Assembly: GCA_007693595.1 (NCBI GenBank)
Contig: REDI01000089.1
Span: forward strand, 1-64,000
Reading direction: 5' to 3'
DNA length: 64,000 bases
DNA from: Deltaproteobacteria bacterium
Lineage (GTDB): Bacteria > Myxococcota_A > UBA796 > GCA-2862545
The notes under the pieces are model-generated. The model made no database searches, was not told where the DNA came from, and was given only the letters and a program-made list of their open reading frames with translations. A program made the translations under genes and the position numbers. Shown here one piece after another: positions 19,201 through 28,300 of this stretch. Positions within the stretch are counted from its first letter, which is position 1, and every line of letters begins with the position of its first letter.

Positions 19201-19284
19201 GGTTAGGGAGTCCTTGCCGGCCTGAGGGCCTCCCGACCAGCCAGCGAGCGCGAGCTCCACCGGCCGCGCCGCCACGAGGTGACC

Positions 19285-19590
19285 ATGAAGATCCAGTTCA
19301 ACACCAACGAAGGCGAGCGCGCAGCCGATGCGCGCCTCTTTGCCGAGTCCGAGCTGACGCACCGCCTCGGTCGCTTCGAGGCCCAGATCAGTCGGGTCGA
19401 GGTCCATCTTCGTGATCTGAACGCCCAAAAGGGCGGGGTGGATCACGAGTGCAAGGTCGAGGTCCGCTTAAAGGGGCGCGATCCCATCTTCGCGGACGCC
19501 ACCGCGGTCGATGGCATCGAAGCGGTCCGGTCGGCGGTCGGAAAGGCCCAGCGAGCGGTCTCTCGAGCGCTCGCGCGAAAGGGACGTTAG
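19285..19590 (+). CDS. hpf: Short-form ribosome hibernation promoting factor (HPF/RaiA family)
   Basis: A 101-residue protein matching the N-terminal S30AE fold: a beta strand (MKIQFNTN), a helix, RVEVHLRDLN, then CKVEVRLKGRDPIFADA and a C-terminal helix. Short HPF binds the 30S decoding region during starvation and inactivates ribosomes. The start is the ATG at 19285 with GAGG at 19275-19278; a GTG two codons earlier is possible. It lacks the C-terminal dimerisation domain of long HPF. The usual neighbour rpoN is not in this window. Confidence 0.75.
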   Translation: MKIQFNTNEGERAADARLFAESELTHRLGRFEAQISRVEVHLRDLNAQKGGVDHECKVEVRLKGRDPIFADATAVDGIEAVRSAVGKAQRAVSRALARKGR

Positions 19591-19657
19591 GCACAAAGGA
19601 TCGGCTCTTCGGATCGCGGCTCCTCCTCCGCAGCCTGCGAGGAAGACGAAGGGGACC

Positions 19658-20293
19658 TCAGTCCGTGGCTTCCCAGGCTTGCCGCATCTCGCTGGGCCAG
19701 AAGCGCAGCGGGAGCAGGCGGGTGGAGGTCCGGGCGCCGACCGATCCGCGTACGATAGGGAGCAGCTCGCTCGCGAGACGTTGGCCTGGCAGCTCCTTGG
19801 CGTGAAGGATGACGTTGTCGAGGTATACGACGCGACCGAGGCTCAGTAAGGGTGGAACACGCTCCGTGTGGTACCATCGGTGGTCGTTTCGGACGATGGG
19901 CTCTACGGTGCGCCAGCCAGGGGTCGCCGTGAAGACGGTGTCGATGTCAACCTCGATCGCCTGCCCGTCGGGCTGCCTCACGGCCCAGTATCGCTCTCGA
20001 ATGCGGTCGAGCCAGAGCGGATCGTCGTGAATGAAGGGGTCCTCGCTCCAGATGACGGCCGCCGATCCATGGCTGGAGCCCCGCGTCCACAGAGGGGTCG
20101 TGGCGTAGATCACGAGGCCCCATTGGACCTCACCCTCGCGCCAGGTCGTCGCCGTGTGACGGATCCCTTGGTGGGGGTCGGTGCCCGGCCCTGCCCAGTC
20201 TGGAGGGGCAGGCCAGGCGTCTTTGGGGACCTCGGCGGGTCGCTCTGCCCACAGGGCTCGCGCCTCGGTCATCCAGCGTGCGGTCTTACGCAT
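19658..20293 (-). CDS. Unknown protein, last gene of the HscC/J-like operon
   Basis: A 211-residue soluble protein. Its ATG at 20293 lies inside the end of the Hsp70 gene (ATGCGTAA), so the two are translationally coupled. It is rich in Trp, Arg and Pro (for example WAERPAEVPKDAW and DDPLWLDRIRERYW) and has no signal peptide or membrane segment. I recognise no domain. Operon position suggests a partner, substrate or regulator of the Hsp70. It converges with hpf. Confidence 0.7.
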   Translation of the reverse strand: MRKTARWMTEARALWAERPAEVPKDAWPAPPDWAGPGTDPHQGIRHTATTWREGEVQWGLVIYATTPLWTRGSSHGSAAVIWSEDPFIHDDPLWLDRIRERYWAVRQPDGQAIEVDIDTVFTATPGWRTVEPIVRNDHRWYHTERVPPLLSLGRVVYLDNVILHAKELPGQRLASELLPIVRGSVGARTSTRLLPLRFWPSEMRQAWEATD

Positions 20294-21968
20294 CGGAGGG
20301 GTCGACCTGAAGGAGGGGGTGATCGAGGGCATGGGTCAGGACGTCGGCGGCGGCGGCGATGGCTTCGGGGTGTTGTCGCTCCAGGGCGTCTTCGAAGGTG
20401 CTGAGGGGGCCGTCGAGGAGTCGCTTGGCCTCGGCGGAGAGCCGCTCGAAGCGCGCGAGGGCTCGCTCGAGGAGGAGCCGGTTGGGCAAGAGCTCCTTGG
20501 GATGGACTCGAAGGGCCTCGAGGGCCTTCAGCGCGGCCTCTCGTCGCGCGGGCGTGAGGCGCCCAGCCAGGGACTCGACCAGCAGGCGTTGGGTCTTGCC
20601 GGTCTCGACGACGGTCGCCTCGATCTCGAGCAGGCCATCGAGGGTATGGGCGAAGGCGATGTCGACGGCCTGGGCCCCCTCGTCGCCCTCACATGGAGGG
20701 ATGTCGCTCACCTCGAGCTCCCCGAGGAGGCGGTTCTCGTGGGTGTAGCGGTGTTCGCCCTGAAAGATCCGGATCTTGATCACGGTCTGTTTGGGGTGCA
20801 TGGTGTAGAAGCGCTGAACCCGACGCGCGGGCAGCGTGGTGTTTCGGTGAAGCACGGGATCAAAGTATCCGCTGAGAATACGATCTTCGCCCTGCTTGGC
20901 GAACTCGACCCCGAGGCTGTGGGTGAGCACATCGGTGACGATGAGCTCCGAGACCGCCTGATCTCGGGTGATGAGTCCGGACTGGATGGCAGCGCCCATC
21001 GCAACGATGCGATCTGGATCGCTGTCGACGGGATCTCGATTCAACCGCTCGACGATGTAGGCCCGGATCGCGGGGGTGCGGGTCGCGCCTCCGGCCAGCA
21101 CGACCTGATCGATGTCTTGAGGGCGAAGGTCGGCGTGCCGCAGGGCGTCGTCGATGCAGCGCCCTATCCGAGCCAGGAGCGGTTGGCAGAGCGCGTCGAG
21201 GAGCCGCCGGTCGACGAGCAACCGCTCCTTGGCGGGAAGCCCCAAGAAGGCGACGTCGGCGGTTGCGAGCGCGCGCTTGGCCTGCTCGCAGGCGGCCCTG
21301 AGCGCGGCGTCGGGGGCATCGACCTTGTCTTTGAAGTGCGCCGCGAGAGCGTCGGTCAGGTCCTCGCCACCCAGGCGGCTGTCTCCCCCCGTGGCGAGCA
21401 CTTCTACGATGCCGTCGAAGATCTCGAGCACCGTAACATCGAAGGTCCCTCCCCCCAGGTCGAGGACGGCCACGCGTCGCTCGGTCTGGGGGTCGCCGAG
21501 CCCGTGCGCGAGAGCGGCCGCGGTAGGCTCGTTGATCATGCGCACCACCTCGAGCCCCGCGAGCTTGCCCGCCTCGGCGGTGGCGGCTCGCTGGGGTTCC
21601 TGGAAGTAGGCGGGGACGGTGATGACCGCGCGCCCGACGGGCTGCCCGAGGACGTCCTCGGCGATGGCGCGGGCCTCGCGCAGCACCAGCGCCGAGAGCT
21701 CCGCCGGGCCGAGCTCGTGCTGGAGCAAGTTCCAGGTTCGGTCCGAGCCCATGTCGCGCTTGAACCATCGGACCCCGCTGTCGGGGTCGTGCTGGAGCCG
21801 GGCGAGGGCCGCCTCGCCGACGAGGAGAGCTCCCGTGCTGTCGATCGCGACAGCGCTAGGGATGAGCGCGGACTCTCCGGGGCGGGCGATCACCCGGGGA
21901 CCGTCCTCGGTGAGGACCGCCAGGACCGTGTGGGTCGTGCCCAGGTCGATGCCAAGGATAGGGCTCAT
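20286..21968 (-). CDS. Hsp70-family chaperone, HscC-like
   Basis: A 560-residue Hsp70, close in length to E. coli HscC (about 556) and shorter than DnaK. The nucleotide domain has phosphate 1 ILGIDLGTTHTVLAVL at the N-terminus, AVITVPAYFQEPQRAAT with VVRMINEPTAAALAHGLG, phosphate 2 AVLDLGGGTFDVTVLE, and the adenosine motif VVLAGGATRTPAIRAYI. The linker and substrate domain follow (DVLTHSLGVE). The C-terminal lid is short and has no EEVD tail. In E. coli, HscC works with membrane-anchored J proteins DjlB and DjlC; here the gene directly upstream encodes a TM protein with a J-like N-terminus. The start ATG overlaps that gene's stop (ATGA). Confidence 0.9.
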   Translation of the reverse strand: MSPILGIDLGTTHTVLAVLTEDGPRVIARPGESALIPSAVAIDSTGALLVGEAALARLQHDPDSGVRWFKRDMGSDRTWNLLQHELGPAELSALVLREARAIAEDVLGQPVGRAVITVPAYFQEPQRAATAEAGKLAGLEVVRMINEPTAAALAHGLGDPQTERRVAVLDLGGGTFDVTVLEIFDGIVEVLATGGDSRLGGEDLTDALAAHFKDKVDAPDAALRAACEQAKRALATADVAFLGLPAKERLLVDRRLLDALCQPLLARIGRCIDDALRHADLRPQDIDQVVLAGGATRTPAIRAYIVERLNRDPVDSDPDRIVAMGAAIQSGLITRDQAVSELIVTDVLTHSLGVEFAKQGEDRILSGYFDPVLHRNTTLPARRVQRFYTMHPKQTVIKIRIFQGEHRYTHENRLLGELEVSDIPPCEGDEGAQAVDIAFAHTLDGLLEIEATVVETGKTQRLLVESLAGRLTPARREAALKALEALRVHPKELLPNRLLLERALARFERLSAEAKRLLDGPLSTFEDALERQHPEAIAAAADVLTHALDHPLLQVDPSDA

Positions 21969-23557
21969 GGGGGGGGCTCTTCGGGGGGCGTGAGGTGGTT
22001 GGAGTCCGCCGCCTCGTGCTGTCGGCTGGCCTCCAGGATGGCGCAGGTGTGCAATCGCCGGAGATGCGCTTCGTCGAGCAGGGCGAAGGTAGCGTCTGCG
22101 CTCGTGAAGAGCGGGCTCAGGGGGTGCCAGGTTTCGGGCCCGTAGAGGAGGTGGGCCGCAGCGACGACCTCGTGGGGCCAGTAGCCCTGACGGGCCAGGG
22201 AGACGAGGGCACGAGACATCACGCGCTTCATGCGCTCGTCCTCGGCGAGCACCTCGTGTAACCGAAGCTCGGTCTGATACTCGCGCCAGGCCGCGAGGCT
22301 CGAAACGACCAGCTGGTAGAGCACCCCGAGCGTGACCCCCAGCCCGAGAAAGGGCAGGAGGAGGACCAGCAGGAGCGCGGGCGCCAGCGCCAACAACCAC
22401 AGTCCGGGCTTCCTGAGCTCTAGGCTGGGGGGCTCCGCCTCTGGAGATCCGGCCGGTTCAGAGAGCCTGAGCCGTTCGAACTCGCGTCCGCACTCGTCGA
22501 GCCAGCGGTGCTCCCGCTCCGGCGCGGCCGGGGGGCGACCGGCACTCACCCACGCGCCGAGGTAGCCCGTGAGCTCGGAGACCCCCATGATCATGTCGGT
22601 CAGGGCGGCATAGAGGGTCGGGGCGTCGCGCGCGAGGTTCTGCAACCAGACCTCGGGCTCGTCCAGCTCGCGTCGGAGCTCCAGCAGCGCCGCCAGCGTC
22701 GAGAGGGCTCCCGACCGATGCCCTTCCTGAAGCACACGGCGCAGCGTCAGGGCGCTCGGGCCATCGTAGGCTCGGGCGGCCAGGGCCGTGTAAATCAGCT
22801 CGCGCAGGTTGAGGTGGTGGTCGTCGTTCAGTTCGAGTCGTGCGTCTTCCGCCAAGTCGAGCACCGCGCGCAGGTCGTCATCATCTAGGTACCAGCGTAC
22901 GTAGATGGGGACTTCGACGAGCACGCTCTGGGCGAGCTCGGGGCTCGCGGCGATGCGGTCGAGGTCGCGGACCCAGATCTCCGCGGCGCGGAGGGGATGG
23001 AAGGGGGCGAGCACGCGCAGTCGCTCCGCTCGGAGCGGGCGTGCATCGGCCGGAGGGAGCGCGTCGAGCAGCGTGTCGAAGGCGGGGTCTCGGGTCCGGT
23101 CCCCCAACAGAGCGATGGTGCAGCCTATACATTCGAGGATCAGCGGTCTGGCGCCTGGGCGATCGAGCTGGAGCCGGAGCCAGTCGAAGGCCCTGTGGGG
23201 CTCTCGGGCCATCAGTAGGCCGTAGCCAGCCTGGATCGCGTGGAGGTTCCCCCGATCGAGCTCCTGGAGGATCTCGGACAGCCAGTGGTACCAGCGCGAG
23301 GGGTCGTGTCGAGCGAAGATCGCGTCGAGGGCGTCGAGGGGGTCCTGGGAGGACTCTGGCTTGGTCTCTGGGGAAGGGGCCTGGGAGAGGGCTTGACGAG
23401 CGTGTTCGTAGAGGGCGCGGATGTGGGTGAAGGCCTCGGGCGACGTCTCGGGTGGGTACTGTCGGATGAGTTTTGCGTACGCACGCTTCAAGGCCCGCGC
23501 ATCTTGAATCGTATCCCCGAAGAGCTCTCTCGGGCTCGTGGCATCGAGGGGGTTCAC
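21965..23557 (-). CDS. Membrane-anchored J-like protein with HPD replaced
   Basis: A 530-residue protein. Residues about 16-57 follow the helix II-loop-helix III pattern of a J domain (ALKRAYAKLIRQ, then a loop, then SPEAFTHIRALYEHARQAL), but the HPD loop reads YPPE, so stimulation of Hsp70 ATPase in the usual way is doubtful. A long helical, TPR-like central region follows. A hydrophobic stretch at about 384-425 (LLALAPALLLVLLLPFLGLG) forms one or two membrane segments, and the C-terminus is a charged helical tail. The GTG start at 23557 overlaps the upstream stop (GTGA), and its own stop overlaps the Hsp70 start (ATGA). It is probably the dedicated membrane partner of the HscC-like chaperone. 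Confidence 0.75.
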   Translation of the reverse strand: MNPLDATSPRELFGDTIQDARALKRAYAKLIRQYPPETSPEAFTHIRALYEHARQALSQAPSPETKPESSQDPLDALDAIFARHDPSRWYHWLSEILQELDRGNLHAIQAGYGLLMAREPHRAFDWLRLQLDRPGARPLILECIGCTIALLGDRTRDPAFDTLLDALPPADARPLRAERLRVLAPFHPLRAAEIWVRDLDRIAASPELAQSVLVEVPIYVRWYLDDDDLRAVLDLAEDARLELNDDHHLNLRELIYTALAARAYDGPSALTLRRVLQEGHRSGALSTLAALLELRRELDEPEVWLQNLARDAPTLYAALTDMIMGVSELTGYLGAWVSAGRPPAAPEREHRWLDECGREFERLRLSEPAGSPEAEPPSLELRKPGLWLLALAPALLLVLLLPFLGLGVTLGVLYQLVVSSLAAWREYQTELRLHEVLAEDERMKRVMSRALVSLARQGYWPHEVVAAAHLLYGPETWHPLSPLFTSADATFALLDEAHLRRLHTCAILEASRQHEAADSNHLTPPEEPPP

Positions 23558-24165
23558 GCGCGGGACTCTGGCATGAAGGGTAGAAGCTGGGGCTCGATGG
23601 CCTCGGCGAGGTGCGGGGAGTACTCGCGCAGGGTGGGCAGGGCGTCGATGATCTGGCTCAGCGCGTCGTGGATCTCGTCGCTGAGCTGGGGGAGGTCGTG
23701 GAGGGCGACTCCATAGGGATCGAGCAGCCGTCCGCAGGTCTTGAAGATCTGAGGGTCAAGGCTGCCATGTTCGATGGCGAAGAGAGCCCCTGAGAGCAGG
23801 TTCAGCCGATCGAGGAGCAGGCGAGCCATCGCGTCGTCGAGGCACAGGTGGGCGTCGGCAACCAAGTAGAGCCGTCGGAAGTCTTCAGGCTCGAGGAGCG
23901 AGGCTTGGATGACGGTGTGGGACACGAGCGACGCGAGCACATGCCGGCCTCGGTACTTCGCGACTGTTAGCCTTCGCTCGAACTCCTCGACGGGATCTTC
24001 GAGCACGATCTGCTCCGCGGTACTCTGGACGATTCCCGAGAAGAAGGACCCCAAGTCGCGGTGGGGCAGACCGTGATCTAGCGCCGAGCCTAGCCCGCTT
24101 TGGCTGATCGCCGTGGGGCGCTCCTCGTTCCAGCTACCCGGGTTGTACCAGATCGGATCGCGCAT
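23554..24165 (-). CDS. Unknown protein, first gene of the HscC/J-like operon
   Basis: A 203-residue, mainly helical, soluble protein with no recognised domain. The ATG at 24165 has GAGGTGG five bases upstream; the longer frame adds 16 residues without a ribosome site. Its stop overlaps the GTG of the J-like gene. Being first in a tightly coupled operon, it probably works with the chaperone pair. No signal peptide. Confidence 0.7.
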   Translation of the reverse strand: MRDPIWYNPGSWNEERPTAISQSGLGSALDHGLPHRDLGSFFSGIVQSTAEQIVLEDPVEEFERRLTVAKYRGRHVLASLVSHTVIQASLLEPEDFRRLYLVADAHLCLDDAMARLLLDRLNLLSGALFAIEHGSLDPQIFKTCGRLLDPYGVALHDLPQLSDEIHDALSQIIDALPTLREYSPHLAEAIEPQLLPFMPESRA

Positions 24166-24184
24166 GGGTCCACCTCGAAGAGGA

Positions 24185-24212
24185 CTTATAAGAGCAGGCG
24201 ACCCACCGTCCA
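24185..24212 (-). promoter_or_regulatory. Candidate sigma-70-type promoter of the chaperone operon
   Basis: On the minus strand TATAAG (24190-24185) lies 16 bases after TGGACG (24212-24207). The predicted transcript would start near 24178, leaving a leader of about 13 bases with the GAGGTGG ribosome site. The -35 match is only moderate. Confidence 0.35.
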
Positions 24213-24292
24213 CCCTGCTTCATATTGGCGCTTGCCCCAAGGGGGCGCGACCTCGAGGCAAAGGCGCGGGGTCTTGAGCTCGATCCTTCGGC

Positions 24293-25087
24293 TCAGGTCG
24301 CGTCCTTGCGGCCGATGAGGTAGCTCATGATGTCGGTCCGGCTGAGGACCATGGCCACCTTGCCTTTCTCATCGATCAAGGGGATAAATCCGATGTGATG
24401 GCTCACCATGGTGTTGGCGATCTCTTGCCAAGTGGCTCCGACGGGGAGCGAGAGCACGCCTTCATCCTTGAGGACTTCTCGGACCTTGCTCGCGTTGAAG
24501 CCCAACATGTCTTCGATGACCAGATCGCGCCACGAGATGACACCCACCGGCTGCTCGTCCTCGGTGACGATGGCGTGCCGTACGTTGTGGTCGACCAGGA
24601 CATCGAGGGCCGCGAGCGCGGGGGCGTAGAGGTCGACGGTGACCACTTGGGCGTCGCTTGCCGGCAGGACAGGCTCGTCGGGCAGCTCCAGGCGGGACCA
24701 GCGGACCACGTCGTGCTCTGTAAGGATGCCGACAGGGTGTCGATGGGCGTCGAGCACCAAGGCGACGTCGGTGCCTTGGTCGCGCATGCGGGCGATGACC
24801 TCGCGGAGCCGATCGGACTCGACGCATTCGACCGGATCGGTCCGAGCGAGATCAGCCGCCTTCGTTCTTCCGTCGCCACGATCGAGCCACTGACCGTCCT
24901 CGCCAATGATCTCGCCGTGTTGCAGGAGGTCGAAGTCGGTGATCACCCCGATGGACCGGCCGTTCGCATCGACCACCGGCAGGTGACGCAGCCCGAGGCG
25001 CCACAGGATCCGGGCGCAGTCGCCGACCGCCTGATCGAAGGGGACCTTGACGGGCTGCGGGGTCATCAACTCTCGGACATGACACAT
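24293..25087 (-). CDS. Four-CBS-domain protein (two Bateman modules)
   Basis: A 264-residue cytoplasmic protein made of four CBS repeats: VRELMTPQPVKV to IGVITDFDLL; ECVESDRLREVIARM to VGILTEHDVVRW; TVDLYAPALAALDV to VGVISWRDLVIEDM; and EVLKDEGVLSLP to VAMVLSRTDIMSYLI. Such tandem pairs bind adenine nucleotides and act as energy-sensing regulatory modules. No attached catalytic domain is present, so the partner is unknown. The ATG at 25087 (MCHVRELM) is chosen because GGAG lies six bases upstream; ATGs at 25099 and 25117 have no ribosome site. It is divergent from the DUF4157 giant gene. Confidence 0.85.
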   Translation of the reverse strand: MCHVRELMTPQPVKVPFDQAVGDCARILWRLGLRHLPVVDANGRSIGVITDFDLLQHGEIIGEDGQWLDRGDGRTKAADLARTDPVECVESDRLREVIARMRDQGTDVALVLDAHRHPVGILTEHDVVRWSRLELPDEPVLPASDAQVVTVDLYAPALAALDVLVDHNVRHAIVTEDEQPVGVISWRDLVIEDMLGFNASKVREVLKDEGVLSLPVGATWQEIANTMVSHHIGFIPLIDEKGKVAMVLSRTDIMSYLIGRKDAT

Positions 25088-25220
25088 CGGTGACTCCATC
25101 GGAGGGCATGAGGGCAACCTAGCACAGCGGACGGGCCAGGCGAGGGCGGCAGCGCGCAGGGAGGGTCCAGAGAGCCTCGATGCTGGCGCAGCGAGGAACC
25201 TCCAGCGCGAAGATCAGCGG

Positions 25221-25249
25221 TAGGCAGGGGCGCTCTATTGAGGTATGAT
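25221..25249 (+). promoter_or_regulatory. Candidate promoter of the DUF4157 giant gene
   Basis: TAGGCA (25221-25226) and TATGAT (25244-25249) are separated by 17 bases, giving a leader of about 50 bases to the ATG. The -10 is good and the -35 matches four of six. Confidence 0.4.
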
Positions 25250-25306
25250 TCAGTGGGGTGTCATTCAAGCTCCTCTATTTCTACCCTATGAGCGCAGGAT
25301 TTATCT

Positions 25307-28300
25307 ATGGCGAGGCACGAAGTTGACGGCGCGAATCGCGTCAGTGGTCCACCGTCCACCGCAGCCTCGCGTCGCCCTGGCGCGATACAAGGCCAAGAAG
25401 CCGGCCCTGTCGCCGCACAGTCCGCCGTTCACGCGGCGGCGCTCGCCCATGCCAGCTACGGAAACGGGGTCATCTCGGCCTCGCTGGGCGGGGACACGGT
25501 CGGTGGCCTGGGCCCCATGGTCGCGGGCGAGCTGACCTTCGCTCTGGGTGGTGTCGGGGGCTCCGTCGAGGGCGAGACGGCCTCGAACGGTGTTATGGCC
25601 AGGGCTATGCGCGACTTCGAGGCGCAGGACTTCGAGTCCGAAGACCCCAGCCTCGCGCTCCTTCAGCCCAGCGGCGGCGAGAAGCTGCCCGAGAACATCC
25701 GCGCTCGTTTTGAGCGTGCCCTCGAGCATGACTTCGGTCATGTGCGCATCCACCGCGACGGCCTCGCCGCGCAGCAGTCCAGGGCCCTGCACGCCCACGC
25801 CTTCACCATCGACCACCACATCTGGTTCGGGTCCAGCGAGTGGGCTCCCGGAACGCCTCAGGGCGACCGCTTGCTCGCACACGAGCTCACGCACGTCATT
25901 CAGCATGATGAAGGCCGTATTCGACCCGCACCCTCCGATGGCTTGCAGGTCTCTTCCCCCAGCGACCCCCTGGAGCTCGAGGCCTACGGCACCGAGGCCG
26001 GCGTGCTAGGCGACCTCCGCGAGGCGGATCGCGAACTCCAATCTGAAGCTCAGCTCGGTGCACCCGCGATGCGGCGTCGGAACGATCCCTCGCCCCCTGA
26101 CTCGGCCGAGGCGGAGCGCGCGGTCCGCGCCTCGGCGGGTGGCCGGCTGCCCTCCGGGGTGGCCGATCGCATGGCTCGACTGCTCGGGCACGACTTCTCG
26201 AACGTGCGGGTCCACACCGACAGCGCCGCCGATCGCGCGGCTCAGGCCCTCAACGCCGAGGCTTTCGCTCTAGGCGCCGACATCTTCTTTGCCGAGGGCG
26301 CCTACGATCCCGGCAGCCAGCGCGGTCAGGAGCTCATCGCGCACGAGCTCACCCACGTCGTACAGGCCGACCAAGGCCGCCTCCCCTCGGCCCCGAGCGG
26401 GGAGCTGCGAGTCTCCGATCCCTCCGACGCCGCCGAGCGTGAGGCCTACGCGGTCGAGCAAGCGCTCGGCACGGGCCAGGTCGATCTCGACCACGCCTCG
26501 TCGTCGACCTCCACCGCCTCGGGCGGGGATCTGACCGCGCAGCCCGCCATGCGCTCCCGCGCTCAAGAAGAAGAGCAGGGCTCGTCGGCGCCCGATCAGG
26601 TCGAGTTCCAGATCGCGGGCCAGACTCTCACGGTCGACCTCACCGAAGACGGCCTGCGTCAGCGGGTCGAGATCCACGAAGAGATCGTGCCTGGCCTCAT
26701 CCTCCAGACCGGCACGATCGTCTTCGACCAAGACTGGAACATCGTGCGGGGCATGATCGACGCCAAGCTCACGATCGGCGAGATCCTCGAAGATGTGCAG
26801 GTACGGGTCGGTGTCGGCAACGACGGCCGGCTCAACGCCACGATCCGCAACGTGCGCATCCCGCTGCCCGGGGACCTGCTTTCGGGCACGATGAACCTCG
26901 ACATCACCGAACAGGGCGTCGGCGGTGAGGCCACCTTCACCGCGTCGCAGATCGATGTGGGCGAAGGCTTCCAAGCCACGGGGGGCCAGCTCACGGTGCG
27001 CGTCGCGCCGGGGGGCGGCACGACCTGCGAGGGCGAACTCACGGGTAAGATCGCCGACACCCTCGACTTCACCCTCACCGCGGCCTTCGATGAGTCCAGG
27101 CTGGTGGGCAACCTCTCGAGCGAGCTCGAAGAGCCTGTCGATCTCGGCTACGACATCGCGATCACTGGAGCGTCGCTGGGCGGCGAGCTGCACCGCGAGC
27201 GAGGAACGACCGTCTCGGGGGCGGTGAACTTCGACCTGGCGGGCTGGGCCTCTGCGGAGCTCCGCACCACGATCCGCCTCGCCGGCACCGACGGGGTCCT
27301 CCCCGAAGTCGAGCAAGAAGGCGAGCCCGAGGTCGAGGAGCAGCCCGCCGAGGCCGCAGGCATCGAGGGGCGCCTGGCGGAAGGGGAGTCCTTCGAGCGT
27401 GGCTCGAGCGATGGCGACCAGGAGTCCGAGGGAGCGGCCGGTGGAGTCGCGTTGAGCTTCCCTTCGCCGGGATCCTGGGGCGTCCAAGGGACCGTGACCC
27501 AGGACCGCCCCTTGGTCTTGGGCGAAGATATTTCGGTCACGGGCGCCGAGGCGGTGGTCGCTGTCGAAGATGGCTCGCTCAAGCCCGTCCAGATCCCCAC
27601 CGCCACCTTGAACCTGCCCGATGGCTGGACGGCCGTGCTCAGCGATGGCACGTATGACGTGGCCGAGAGCCTCTTCTCGGGCGATGTCGAGGTCACCCTC
27701 TCGGAGCCCCTCGATCTCGGGGAGGGTCTTGAGATCATCTCCGTCGAGGCGACGGGTACGTTCGTCGACAACGAGCTTATCCAGATCACGGGCGAGCTCG
27801 AGGCCACCTTCGAGGCCGAGGGCGTGCCCGCGCTCAAGATCGAAGTCGAAGACTTTACCTACAACCTCGAAGAAGAGCTCATCTCGTGCGATGGCACCGT
27901 CACCCTCGAAGAACCGTACGAGATCTTCGACGAAGAGGGCTACGCGCTCTCCCTCTTGACCGAGAGCACCCTCACGGCCGAGATTCGGGACTCCGAGCTC
28001 GAGGCGGTGCGGGGCGACCTCAGGTTCAAGCTCACCGAAGAAGGCGAAGACTTCATCTCTGCGGAGCTCGATGGTCGCCTGCCTCTCAACGACGAAGAGG
28101 AGTTCGACGGCACGCTGACCGCGCGACTCGACGAAGAGCGCCAGATCAGTGAGTCGCTCCTCCTTACGGAGCTCGAAGCGTCGGCCGACATCGAAGGCGA
28201 GAACATCAAGATCCACTCGGGGACCATGGTGGCCTACCTCAGCCTCGAGGATCTACCCCGGTTCCGGATCGCCTTCGAGGAGTTCGGGTACGATGTGCAG

